Assembly: GCA_044220635.1 (NCBI GenBank)
Contig: JBGAQP010000008.1
Location: forward strand, 73,288 to 137,287
Source of the DNA: JBGAQP01 sp044220635
Lineage (GTDB): Bacteria; Pseudomonadota; Gammaproteobacteria; Burkholderiales; Usitatibacteraceae
Length of the DNA stretch: 64,000 nt
Direction: 5' to 3'
Made by a program: the position numbers and the translations under genes
Notes under the pieces: generated by a model
What the model was told of the DNA's origin: nothing
The model's database searches: none
Seen by the model: the letters and a program-made list of their open reading frames with translations, nothing else
Part shown: one piece after another, positions 49,931-58,016 of the stretch
Layout: each line of letters opens with the position of its first letter
How positions within the stretch are numbered: the stretch's first letter is position 1

Positions 49931-50917
49931 ATGGACAGCGTGCAGCCGGTCAAGGCTTTCAAGGCCGCCGAAGCGAGCATCACCAAGCGCATCGACGCGG
50001 TCACCCGCATCGCCCCCGAGTACCAGAACACGGTCCTGCCCGCCCCGAAGGCGGTGAAGATCGAACTCACCTCGCAGTGCAACTACCGTTGCGGCTTCTG
50101 CGCCCACCGCCTCCGGCTCAAGGACCGCGGCGAGATGGACTGGGGCCTGTACACCCGGCTCGTCGGCGAGATGGTCGACGCCGGCGTCGAGGAACTCGGG
50201 ATGTTCTTCATCGGCGAGTCCTTCATGACCGACATGCTCCCGAAGGCGATCCGCTTCGCCAAGGACCGGGGCATCCGCTACGCCTTCCTGACGACCAACG
50301 GGTCGTTGTCCACGCCCGAGCGCGTGAAGGCGTGCATGGAAGCCGGGCTCGACTCGCTCAAGTTCTCGATGAACAACTCCGACGAGGAGCAGTTCATGGA
50401 GATCGCCCAGGTGAAAGGCAAGCTCTTCCACGAGGCGATCGCGAACCTCAAGGCCGCCCGCCGCGTGCGCGACGAAGGCGGCTACGCCTGCGGCCTGTAC
50501 GCCTCGAGCATCAGGTACGACGGCGAGCAGCAGGAGCGCATGCAGGCACTGGTCGACGAGATCGTTCCGTTCGTCGACGAGCACTACTGGCTTCCGCTGT
50601 ACTCGATGGGCAGCCTCGCGAAGGAACGCGAGGAGGAGCTCGGCTACCGCCCGATCGCGGGCAACCAGGGCCGCCTGGGGGCGCTGCGCGACCCGCTGCC
50701 TTGCTGGTCCGCGTTCACCGAGGGCCACATCACCTACGACGGCAAGCTCTCGGCGTGCTGCTTCGACGCGGGCGACCGCTGGATCATGGCCGACCTGGCC
50801 GAAGTCCCGTTCATGGAAGGCTGGAACAGCGAGCCGTTCCAGAAGCTGCGCGCGGCACACCTCCGGAAAGACGTCACCGGAACGATTTGCGAATCCTGCG
50901 TGGCCTACCAGTCGTAG
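49931..50917 (+). CDS. Radical SAM/SPASM domain protein
   Basis: A 328-residue protein. The SAM cluster motif is CNYRCGFCAH (about residue 44). Radical-SAM features IELTSQC, GMFFIGESFMTD and FLTTNGSLSTPERV follow. A SPASM-like auxiliary region has CWSAFTEGHITYDGKLSACC and CESCVAYQS near the end, so at least one extra [4Fe-4S] cluster is likely. Start MDSVQPVKAF was chosen over an upstream in-frame ATG, by gene order and an SD-like GAGG. The partner substrate is not visible; no precursor peptide gene was found in the immediate gap. Confidence 0.88.
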   Translation: MDSVQPVKAFKAAEASITKRIDAVTRIAPEYQNTVLPAPKAVKIELTSQCNYRCGFCAHRLRLKDRGEMDWGLYTRLVGEMVDAGVEELGMFFIGESFMTDMLPKAIRFAKDRGIRYAFLTTNGSLSTPERVKACMEAGLDSLKFSMNNSDEEQFMEIAQVKGKLFHEAIANLKAARRVRDEGGYACGLYASSIRYDGEQQERMQALVDEIVPFVDEHYWLPLYSMGSLAKEREEELGYRPIAGNQGRLGALRDPLPCWSAFTEGHITYDGKLSACCFDAGDRWIMADLAEVPFMEGWNSEPFQKLRAAHLRKDVTGTICESCVAYQS

Positions 50918-50939
50918 GACACGCGACCGGCCGCCCAGT

Positions 50940-50990
50940 AGCCGGGGGTCACCGTCGCCGCGCGGGGCGGCGGGGACCCCCGGCTATAAT
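50940..50990 (+). promoter_or_regulatory. Long inverted repeat running into a -10 (TATAAT)
   Basis: AGCCGGGGGTC (50940-50950) pairs perfectly with GACCCCCGGCT (50975-50985), with an inner CGCCGC/GCGGCG stem. The 3' arm ends in the first base of TATAAT (50985-50990), which is 75 bp before the MoxR gene. No -35 is visible. It could be a promoter with a symmetrical operator, or a terminator of the upstream gene placed against a promoter. Confidence 0.4.
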
Positions 50991-51065
50991 GGGCGGATCG
51001 CGGTCAATGCCGTTGGAACGGACCCGAAGGCCCCCGGGCCCCGCGCCGTTCAACGCCGGTTCTTC

Positions 51066-51908
51066 GTGAAATTCCAGGGTACCGATACGTATGTCGCGGA
51101 CGACGAGCTGAAGCTCGCCGTCAACGCGGCGATCGCGCTCGAGCGGCCGTTGCTCATCAAGGGCGAGCCGGGCACGGGCAAGACGATGCTCGCCGAGGAG
51201 GTCGCGCGCGCGCTCGGCCGGCCGCTCTACCAGTGGCACATCAAGTCGACGACGAAGGCGCAGCAGGGGCTCTACGAGTACGACGCCGTCTCGCGCCTGC
51301 GCGACTCCCAGTTGGGTGACGCGCGCGTGGGCGACATCGGGCATTACATCCTGAAGGGCGTTCTCTGGCAGGCCTTCGAGAGCGAGGAGCAGGCGGTGGT
51401 GCTCGTCGACGAGATCGACAAGGCCGACATCGAGTTCCCGAACGACCTGCTGCGCGAGCTCGACCGGATGGAGTTCCACGTCTACGAGACGCGCCAGACG
51501 GTGCGTGCCCGCCACCGCCCGGTGATCTTCATCACCTCGAACAACGAAAAGGAGCTGCCCGACGCGTTCCTGCGCCGCTGCTTCTTCCACTACATCCGCT
51601 TCCCCGACAAGGAGACGATGCAGGCCATCGTCGACGTGCACTTCCCGTCGATCAAGAAGCGCCTGGTGCAGGCCGCGCTCGAGGCGTTCTTCGAGATCCG
51701 CGAGATGCCCGGGCTCAAGAAGAAGCCCTCGACCTCGGAGCTGCTCGACTGGCTCAAGCTCCTGCTCGCGGAGGACATCCCGCCGGAGGCGCTCAGGAGC
51801 GAAGGGCACCAGGCGGCGATCCCGCCGCTCTACGGGGCGCTGCTCAAGAACGAGCAGGACGTGCACCTCTTCGAACAGCTCGTCTTTCTCCAGCGGCGCG
51901 GCCGCTGA
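51066..51908 (+). CDS. MoxR-family AAA+ ATPase
   Basis: A 280-residue AAA+ chaperone-like ATPase. Walker A is GEPGTGKT (about residues 34-41) and Walker B is VVLVDEIDKAD. Sensor 1 is IFITSNNEKELPDAFLRRC, with arginines in FLRRC. Families with this fold usually act with a VWA protein to remodel or activate a partner. Here the VWA gene is two genes downstream, with a DUF4287 protein between. The GTG start gives MKFQGTDTYVADDEL. Target unknown. Confidence 0.92.
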   Translation: MKFQGTDTYVADDELKLAVNAAIALERPLLIKGEPGTGKTMLAEEVARALGRPLYQWHIKSTTKAQQGLYEYDAVSRLRDSQLGDARVGDIGHYILKGVLWQAFESEEQAVVLVDEIDKADIEFPNDLLRELDRMEFHVYETRQTVRARHRPVIFITSNNEKELPDAFLRRCFFHYIRFPDKETMQAIVDVHFPSIKKRLVQAALEAFFEIREMPGLKKKPSTSELLDWLKLLLAEDIPPEALRSEGHQAAIPPLYGALLKNEQDVHLFEQLVFLQRRGR

Positions 51909-51973
51909 GCGTCGTTCCGTTGCCGGCGGAGTCTCCGGCGACCGCCCCCGCGGCGGCAATGAGGAGGACCGTC

Positions 51974-52708
51974 ATGGCCCAGCGCAAGCCGATCCGGCGC
52001 CCTTCCGCGAAGCGAGGCAAGCCGGCCACCGCCCGGATTGCCTCCGCGCGCAAGCCCGCTGCCCGCAAGGCTCCCGTCCGCAAGAAGGCTCCCGCCAGGC
52101 CGCCGGCCCGTTCCGGGCGGTCGGTCCCTGCGGCCAGGGCCGGCCCCGCGACCGAGGCCCTGCGGCTCGCCGGCGTGGGCAGCGAGGCCGTCCTGCGCGC
52201 GACCGGCAAGGCTTGGGAGGAGTGGCTGCGCGTCCTCGACCGGGCCGGCGCCCTCGCCATGCCCCACCGCGCGATCGCCGAGACCATCCACGGGAAGTTC
52301 GGGATCCCCGGCTGGTGGAGCCAGATGGTGGCCGTGGGCTACGAGCAGGCGCGGGGGCTGCGCGCGGTGCACCAGAAGGCCGACGGCTTCGCGGCGAGCG
52401 CCTCGCGCACCATCCACGCCGCGCTCGACCGGGTGTATGGCGCCTGGGCCGACCCGAAGCTGCGCGCCCTGTGGCTGCCGGCCGCGCCGATCGAGGTCCG
52501 GCGGGCGACGGACGGCAAGTCGCTGCGCATCACCTGGACGCTGGGGCCGTCGTCGGTGGACGTGAACTTCCGTTCCGCGGGGCCGCGCAAGAGCCGGGTG
52601 CAGGTCCAGCACGGCCGGCTCGAGGACGAGGAATCCGTGCTCGCGCAGAAGGCCTACTGGAGCGAGGGCCTCGGCCGGCTCAAGACCTGGCTCGAGTCCG
52701 GGCCCTAG
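51974..52708 (+). CDS. Basic-tailed DUF4287 / SRPBCC-type protein between MoxR and VWA genes
   Basis: A 244-residue protein. An N-terminal Lys/Arg/Ala/Pro-rich tail (residues 1-50), like histone H1, is followed by a segment resembling DUF4287 (GKAWEEWLRVLDRAG, HGKFGIPGWWSQMVAVGYEQ) and a C-terminal SRPBCC/AHSA1-like domain (SVDVNFRSAGPRKSRVQVQH, WSEGLGRLKTWLE). GAGGAGG stands 6 bp before the ATG. The VWA start is 4 bp beyond the stop. The tail suggests nucleic-acid binding or a polyphosphate/acid polymer contact. The domain calls come from pattern memory, not a profile search. Confidence 0.72.
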   Translation: MAQRKPIRRPSAKRGKPATARIASARKPAARKAPVRKKAPARPPARSGRSVPAARAGPATEALRLAGVGSEAVLRATGKAWEEWLRVLDRAGALAMPHRAIAETIHGKFGIPGWWSQMVAVGYEQARGLRAVHQKADGFAASASRTIHAALDRVYGAWADPKLRALWLPAAPIEVRRATDGKSLRITWTLGPSSVDVNFRSAGPRKSRVQVQHGRLEDEESVLAQKAYWSEGLGRLKTWLESGP

Positions 52709-52712
52709 GCGC

Positions 52713-53885
52713 GTGCTCTTCGATTTCTTCCACGCCGTGCGCAAGGCGGGGGTCCCGGCGAGCGTCAAGGAATTCCTGACCCTGCTCGAGGCGCTCGACA
52801 AGGGCGTGGTGCATGCGAGCGTGGACGATTTCTACGTGCTCGCCCGCGCCTGCCTCGTCAAGGACGAGGCCTACTTCGACCGCTTCGACCTCGCTTTCGC
52901 GGCCTACTTCAAGGGCGTGTCCGCGATCCCCGACGAGCTGGTGAAGGACATTCCCGCCGAGTGGCTGCGCAAGCTCTCCGAGCGGCACCTGAGCGCGGAG
53001 GAGAAGGCGGCGATCGCCGCGCTGGGGGGGTGGGAGAAGCTCCTGGAGACGCTGCGCGAGCGCCTCGCGGAGCAGAAGGGCCGCCACCAGGGCGGCTCGA
53101 AATGGATCGGGACCGCGGGCACCTCGCCCTTCGGCGCCTACGGCTACAACCCGGAAGGCATCCGCATCGGGCAGGAGGGCTCGCGCAACCGCCGCGCGGT
53201 GAAGGTCTGGGACCGCCGCGAGTTCCGCGATTACGACACGGACCGCGAGATCGGGGTGCGCAACATCAAGCTCGCGCTTCGCCGGCTGCGGCGCTTCGCC
53301 CGCCAGGGCGCGCCCGAGATCCTCGATCTCGACGGCACGATCCGGTCGACGGCCCGGAACGCCGGCTGGCTCGACCTGCGAATGGTCGCGGAGCTGCACA
53401 ACGCGGTGAAGGTGCTGCTCTTCCTCGACGTGGGCGGCACGATGGACGACCACATCCAGGTCGTCGAGGAGCTCTTCAGCGCCGCACGCGGGGAATTCAA
53501 GAACCTCGAGCACTTCTACTTCCACAACTGCGTCTACGAAAGCGTCTGGAAGGACAACCGCCGGCGCCACGAGCGGGTGCCGACGGTCGACGTGATGCGC
53601 AAGTACGGCCACGAGTACAAGCTCATCCTGGTGGGCGACGCCTCCATGAGCCCCTACGAGCTCGAGCAGCCCGGCGGCAGCGTCGAGCACTGGAACGACG
53701 AGCCCGGTCGCGTCTGGCTCGAACGGATGCTGGGGTCCTGGCCCCGCGCCGCCTGGCTCAACCCCGTCCCGGAGGAACACTGGGGCTGGACCACTTCGAT
53801 CCAGAACGTCGTGCGCATCCTCGACGGCCGCATGTACCCGGTGACGCTCGCGGGCCTCGAGCGGGCGATGAAGTCGCTCGCCTAG
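52713..53885 (+). CDS. VWA-domain (CoxE-like) protein
   Basis: A 390-residue cytosolic protein. A helical N-terminal part (VKEFLTLLEALDKGV) leads to a VWA domain with VKVLLFLDVGGTMDD. The metal-site loop is D-x-G-G-T rather than D-x-S-x-S, so metal binding is weakened or altered; the later conserved Asp is in LVGDASMSPYEL. Companion MoxR ATPases pair with such proteins. The stop overlaps the convergent MBL gene stop (CTAG at 53882-53885). Confidence 0.88.
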   Translation: MLFDFFHAVRKAGVPASVKEFLTLLEALDKGVVHASVDDFYVLARACLVKDEAYFDRFDLAFAAYFKGVSAIPDELVKDIPAEWLRKLSERHLSAEEKAAIAALGGWEKLLETLRERLAEQKGRHQGGSKWIGTAGTSPFGAYGYNPEGIRIGQEGSRNRRAVKVWDRREFRDYDTDREIGVRNIKLALRRLRRFARQGAPEILDLDGTIRSTARNAGWLDLRMVAELHNAVKVLLFLDVGGTMDDHIQVVEELFSAARGEFKNLEHFYFHNCVYESVWKDNRRRHERVPTVDVMRKYGHEYKLILVGDASMSPYELEQPGGSVEHWNDEPGRVWLERMLGSWPRAAWLNPVPEEHWGWTTSIQNVVRILDGRMYPVTLAGLERAMKSLA

Positions 53886-54919
53886 CGGCGCCGGTACCGG
53901 CGCACGCCCGCCGCGTCCTCGACGCGCTCGAGCCGGCCCTCGTGGAGCAGGTAGTGGAGGTGGGCGATCGACTCGCCCATCGCGAACATCAGCTGATGGT
54001 CGTCGAGCGCGCGCCGGAACAGAACCGGCAGCGCCTCGTGCGCCGTCCGGGGCTCCGAGCAGAACTCGAGGAGGCTGTCGAGGCGGGCGGCGTGGTGGTC
54101 GCGCAGCTCCACGATCCGCTCGTGCAGGCCGTAGAAGACGCGATCGTGCGAGGGAAGCACGAGCGCGCCTCCCGGCAGGTGCGCGAAGCGATCGAGGGAT
54201 TCGAGGAAGAGCCTCAGCGGATCGCCCTCGGGCTGGTTGCCCCAGACGCCGACGTTCGAAGTGATCCGCGGCAGGACCTGGTCGCCCGAGATCAGCACGC
54301 CGAGCGACTCGCACCAGAGCGCCGCGTGCTCCGGCGCGTGGCCGAAGACGGTGATCACCTCCCACTCGCGGCCGCCGATCCCGAGCCGGTCGCCGTGCAT
54401 CATGCGCCGGTACTGCCGGGGCAGCTCCGGAACGCCGCGGCGGTAACCGTTGCCGGTGCGCATCGCCTCGGGCAGTCCGGCGACGTCCAGGCCGTTCGCG
54501 GCGAAGAACGCCATGCCGGTCGCCCGGTCGAATCCCGCCGTGTCGTCGCGGGCCGCGTGGGCCGAGAGGAACTCGGCGGCGGTCATCCAGACCGGCGCGC
54601 CGGTGCGGCCCGCGAGCCACGCGGCGCTCCCCACGTGGTCGGGATGGTAGTGCGTGACCACGACACGGTGCACGGGGCGGCCGCCGAAGGTTTGCGCGAG
54701 ATGCCGCTCCCAGAGGTCGCGCGTCGCCCGTGTCCCGAGTCCCGTGTCGACGACGGTCCAGCCGTCCCCGTCCTCGATGAGCCACAGGTTGATGTGGTCG
54801 AGCGCGAAGGGCAGGGGCATGCGGATCCAGTGCACGCCCTCGGCCACGGCGATCGCCTCGCCGGGGCCGGGAACGGCGGGGCCCAGGGGGTGGGTGACGA
54901 GGCTCGTCCGGTCGTTCAT
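53882..54919 (-). CDS. MBL-fold metallo-hydrolase
   Basis: A 345-residue metallo-beta-lactamase-fold hydrolase. The metal motif is THYHPDHVGSAAW. HFGHAPEHAALW-like VFGHAPEHAALWCES and LISGDQVLPRI continue the site. A C-terminal winged-helix-like part (LPVLFRRALDDHQLMFAMGE, HYLLHEGRL) follows, as in the lactamase_B2 families that act on acyl or thiol esters. Start MNDRTSLVTHP matches a good ATG. The substrate is unknown. It is the last gene of the minus-strand run from 63.4 kb. Confidence 0.88.
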   Translation of the reverse strand: MNDRTSLVTHPLGPAVPGPGEAIAVAEGVHWIRMPLPFALDHINLWLIEDGDGWTVVDTGLGTRATRDLWERHLAQTFGGRPVHRVVVTHYHPDHVGSAAWLAGRTGAPVWMTAAEFLSAHAARDDTAGFDRATGMAFFAANGLDVAGLPEAMRTGNGYRRGVPELPRQYRRMMHGDRLGIGGREWEVITVFGHAPEHAALWCESLGVLISGDQVLPRITSNVGVWGNQPEGDPLRLFLESLDRFAHLPGGALVLPSHDRVFYGLHERIVELRDHHAARLDSLLEFCSEPRTAHEALPVLFRRALDDHQLMFAMGESIAHLHYLLHEGRLERVEDAAGVRRYRRR

Positions 54920-54951
54920 CGGGACGGCGGCACGGCGCGCGGCGCCCCTGG

Positions 54952-57195
54952 CTACTTCTTCGTGAACACGAAGACGCCGTCCCATCCGGCGGGCGGCGGG
55001 CTGTCGCGGAAGTGCGCGATGCGCTCGAGGTAGAGCCGGTAGAGCTTCGTCTCCGGTGCGGCGTAGGCGAGGTTCTTCAGGAGCTTCTCGGCGTCGTCCC
55101 AGCGCTGCTTGCGGTAGAACTCGAGCGCCTTGTGGAAGCGGTCGGCTTCCTCGACCACCTGGTCGACCACTTCGCCCTGCGCGCCGAGGGGCTCGAAGAT
55201 GGCCACCCCCTCGTGCTTGCCCTTCACCTGGACCTTGTCGATTTCGCGGTAGACGAAGCCCTGGGTCGCGCTGACGATGTTCTCCGTCACCAGCGTTCCC
55301 ACGCCGTATTCCTTCGTCAGGCTCTCGAGGCGCGAGGCGAGGTTCACCGCGTCGCCCAGAACCGTGTAGGCGCGGCGGAACTTCGATCCCATGTCGCCCA
55401 CGTTCATGACGCCGCAGTTGAGCCCCACGCCGATATGCAGCATCGGCCAGCCGCGCTTGACGAACTCCGCGTCGAGGCCGCGGATGCGCCGCTGCATCGC
55501 GAGCGCCGCCTTGAGCCCCTGGGTCGCGTGCTCCGGGTCGTTGAGCGGCGCGCCCCAGAAGGCCATGATCGCGTCCCCGATGTACTTGTCGATCGTCCCG
55601 CGGCTGATCTGGATCTCCTCGGTCATCGCCGTGAGGTAGGTGTTCATCATGTCCTTGAGGCCCTCCGGCGTGAGGCCCTCGGAGATCGAGGTGAAGTTGC
55701 GCACGTCCGAGAAGAGCACCGTCATCTCGCGCGACTCCCCGCGCATCGAGTACTCCTCCGGGTTCTTCGCCATCTGCGCGACGAGCTCCTTGGGCACGTA
55801 GGTGCCGAACAGGCCCGTGATGAGCCGGCGCGAGCGCGCCTCCATGAAGAAGCCCCAGGCCATGTTGACGAAGTAGAGCAGGACCACCATGAGGATGGGC
55901 GCGGCCACCGGGAGCACGAAGTTGTTGCTGCGCCACTGGTAGAGGTTGAAGCCGAGCACGACCACGACGAGCCCGAGCATCGCCCCCGTGGCGACGAGCG
56001 CGCTCATGCGCGGCAGCAGGATGGCGAAGGGAAGGCCGACCAGCAGGATCGTGATGACGGCGATCGCGAGCACCTCGAAGGGCCGGTGCTTGATCGTCTG
56101 GTCGAGGAAGCCGCTCACCAGGTTCGCGTGGATCTCCACGCCCGGGAAGTCCTCGCGCACCGGGGTGGCGCGCAGGTCGAGCAGGCCCTGCGCCGAGGTG
56201 CCGACGATCACGATCTTCTCGCGCAGCTCGTCGGGCGGCACGGCGCCGCGGATGACGTCGGTGGCCGACAGGTAGCGGAAGGCCCCCTGCGCGCCCCGGT
56301 AGGGCACGAGCGCGGTCATCGACTCGTCGAGCGGGATCTTGAGGCTGCCGATCTCGATTGCGGTGATCCATCCCAGGGCGTCGGCCCCGCGCCCGCGCGT
56401 CTCGGTGCGGATCTTCACCGGGGCGTTGCCGAGGTAGGTGCGCGTCACGGCGAGCGCCATCGCCTCGTAGTAGCCGTCCCCGTAGCGCATGAACAGCGGC
56501 ACGCGCCGGGTGGTGCCGTCGAAATCGAGGGCCGGATAGAGGTGGCCCGCGGCGGTCGCGTTCCTCTGCAACGCCTCGATGTTGCCGCTGTAGCCGCTCG
56601 CCAGGTGGTGCCGGAAGAGCGCCGGGCCGAGCGAGGTATCGTTGAAGACGGGCGCCGGGAGCACCCCCGATTTCTCGGTCTTGCCGCCGAGGAAGAACCC
56701 CAGCACCACGGGGTGCTTCTCGATCTCCTCGGCGAAGATCGCGTCGTAGTCGAGGCTCTTGCGCTCGCGCTGCAGGAAGGCCTGGTACTCCGCGTTGTCC
56801 TTGAGCTCGCCCTTGGCCAGCCTCTCGAGGCTCGCGAGCCCGGAGCTCGGGTCGGGCTCGGCGAACGCGACGTCGAAGCCGAGGACGCGGATCTTGTAAC
56901 GCTCGAAGAGGTTGCGCACCATGAGGGCGAGCTTGTCGCGGCTCCAGGGCCAGCGGCCCTCGGCGTTGAGGCTCTTCTCGTCGATGTCGAGGATGACGAT
57001 TCGCGGGTCGAGCGTCTTCGGCATGAAGATGCGCAACCTCTGGTCGTAGGCCCAGAGCTCGAGTTGCTGGATGAAGCGGAACTGGACCCACTCGGCCTCG
57101 TTCACGAGGAAGACCACGACGACCGCGAGCCCCATGGCGATGCGGGCGAGCGTGTTCACCGAGAGCTTCGGGTTCCAGCGGGCGCTGATCTTCAC
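54952..57195 (-). CDS. CHASE2-domain adenylate cyclase (class III)
   Basis: A 747-residue membrane sensor. One helix (about 16-32) precedes a periplasmic CHASE2 domain (about 35-370). Three helices (about 375-460) lead to a class III cyclase domain (about 485-665). Metal Asps sit in LFSDVRNF (about 497) and IGDAIMAFWGAP (about 540). The adenine-specifying Lys precedes it (DKYIGD), and transition-state residues are in GDAVNLASRLE, so the catalytic set is complete. It probably makes cAMP in response to an extracytoplasmic signal. The GTG start was chosen for the helix position. The ligand is unknown. Confidence 0.93.
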   Translation of the reverse strand: MKISARWNPKLSVNTLARIAMGLAVVVVFLVNEAEWVQFRFIQQLELWAYDQRLRIFMPKTLDPRIVILDIDEKSLNAEGRWPWSRDKLALMVRNLFERYKIRVLGFDVAFAEPDPSSGLASLERLAKGELKDNAEYQAFLQRERKSLDYDAIFAEEIEKHPVVLGFFLGGKTEKSGVLPAPVFNDTSLGPALFRHHLASGYSGNIEALQRNATAAGHLYPALDFDGTTRRVPLFMRYGDGYYEAMALAVTRTYLGNAPVKIRTETRGRGADALGWITAIEIGSLKIPLDESMTALVPYRGAQGAFRYLSATDVIRGAVPPDELREKIVIVGTSAQGLLDLRATPVREDFPGVEIHANLVSGFLDQTIKHRPFEVLAIAVITILLVGLPFAILLPRMSALVATGAMLGLVVVVLGFNLYQWRSNNFVLPVAAPILMVVLLYFVNMAWGFFMEARSRRLITGLFGTYVPKELVAQMAKNPEEYSMRGESREMTVLFSDVRNFTSISEGLTPEGLKDMMNTYLTAMTEEIQISRGTIDKYIGDAIMAFWGAPLNDPEHATQGLKAALAMQRRIRGLDAEFVKRGWPMLHIGVGLNCGVMNVGDMGSKFRRAYTVLGDAVNLASRLESLTKEYGVGTLVTENIVSATQGFVYREIDKVQVKGKHEGVAIFEPLGAQGEVVDQVVEEADRFHKALEFYRKQRWDDAEKLLKNLAYAAPETKLYRLYLERIAHFRDSPPPAGWDGVFVFTKK

Positions 57196-57262
57196 GTTCG
57201 CGGTCGGCCTTGTTCTTGGGTGTCGGGGGCAGCCGGAGTCGGGGAATGATACACCGGGGCGC

Positions 57263-57976
57263 TCAGCGCGCGCCCCGGCGCCGGGCGGGGACGATGCGTC
57301 CGGCCCGTTCGTAATCCTCCGGGGTGCCGATGTCGATGAAGCGCGCGCGCGACCGGTACGCGCCCAGCACTCCGGCAGCGCCCCACGCGGAGAGGCTCTC
57401 GCGCTCGAGCGAAAAGGCCCGCGGCATCGTGCGCAGGCGTGCCAGGGCCGGGCCCGACAGGACATACCAGCCTGCGCTCACCCACGCCGGCCCCGTCCCT
57501 CCCTTTTCCTCGAAGGCGGCCACGCGCGGTCCCGCCAGGCGCACCGCGCCGTAACGGGCGCAATCGGGCACGCGGAGCACCGCGATCGTGGCGAGCGGCC
57601 GCGTGCGTCGATGGAACGCGAGGAGCGAATCGACGTGCAGGCCGAAGTAGCAGTCGCCGTTCAGGGCGAGCACGGGCGCGGCGAGGCCGAAGCCCCGGAT
57701 GGCGTGGCGCAGGGCACCGCCCGTTCCGAGCGGCGCCTCCTCGCGGGAATAGGCGAGGGCGAGGCGCCCATGGCGGGGGCCGAGCGAGGCCTCCACCGTA
57801 TCGGCCAGGTGGCCGACGCAGAGGATCGCCCGCCGGATCTCGCGCGAGCGGGCCAGGTGGTCGAGCAGGTGGCCCAGGAACGGCCGGCCGGCGACGGGCG
57901 CGACGCTCTTCGCCCGGCTGGAGACCACGGGCGCGAGCCGCGTGCCCAGGCCGCCGGCGAGGATCAGCGCATCCAT
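57263..57976 (-). CDS. Sugar-1-phosphate nucleotidyltransferase (HddC-like)
   Basis: A 237-residue enzyme that makes an NDP-sugar from a sugar phosphate. LILAGGLGTRL and SVAPVAGRPFL form the nucleotide-binding and Lys loops. NGDCYFGL holds the Asp metal ligand, and the C-terminal Asp is in FIDIGTPEDYERA. It resembles D-glycero-D-manno-heptose-1-phosphate guanylyltransferases, but no gmhA/gmhB is nearby, so the sugar is unsure. It belongs to the polysaccharide set upstream. Confidence 0.87.
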   Translation of the reverse strand: MDALILAGGLGTRLAPVVSSRAKSVAPVAGRPFLGHLLDHLARSREIRRAILCVGHLADTVEASLGPRHGRLALAYSREEAPLGTGGALRHAIRGFGLAAPVLALNGDCYFGLHVDSLLAFHRRTRPLATIAVLRVPDCARYGAVRLAGPRVAAFEEKGGTGPAWVSAGWYVLSGPALARLRTMPRAFSLERESLSAWGAAGVLGAYRSRARFIDIGTPEDYERAGRIVPARRRGAR

Positions 57977-58016
57977 CGCGGGAACCGTGCGCGATCCCCG
58001 GCGCGGGGCCTTGCGC

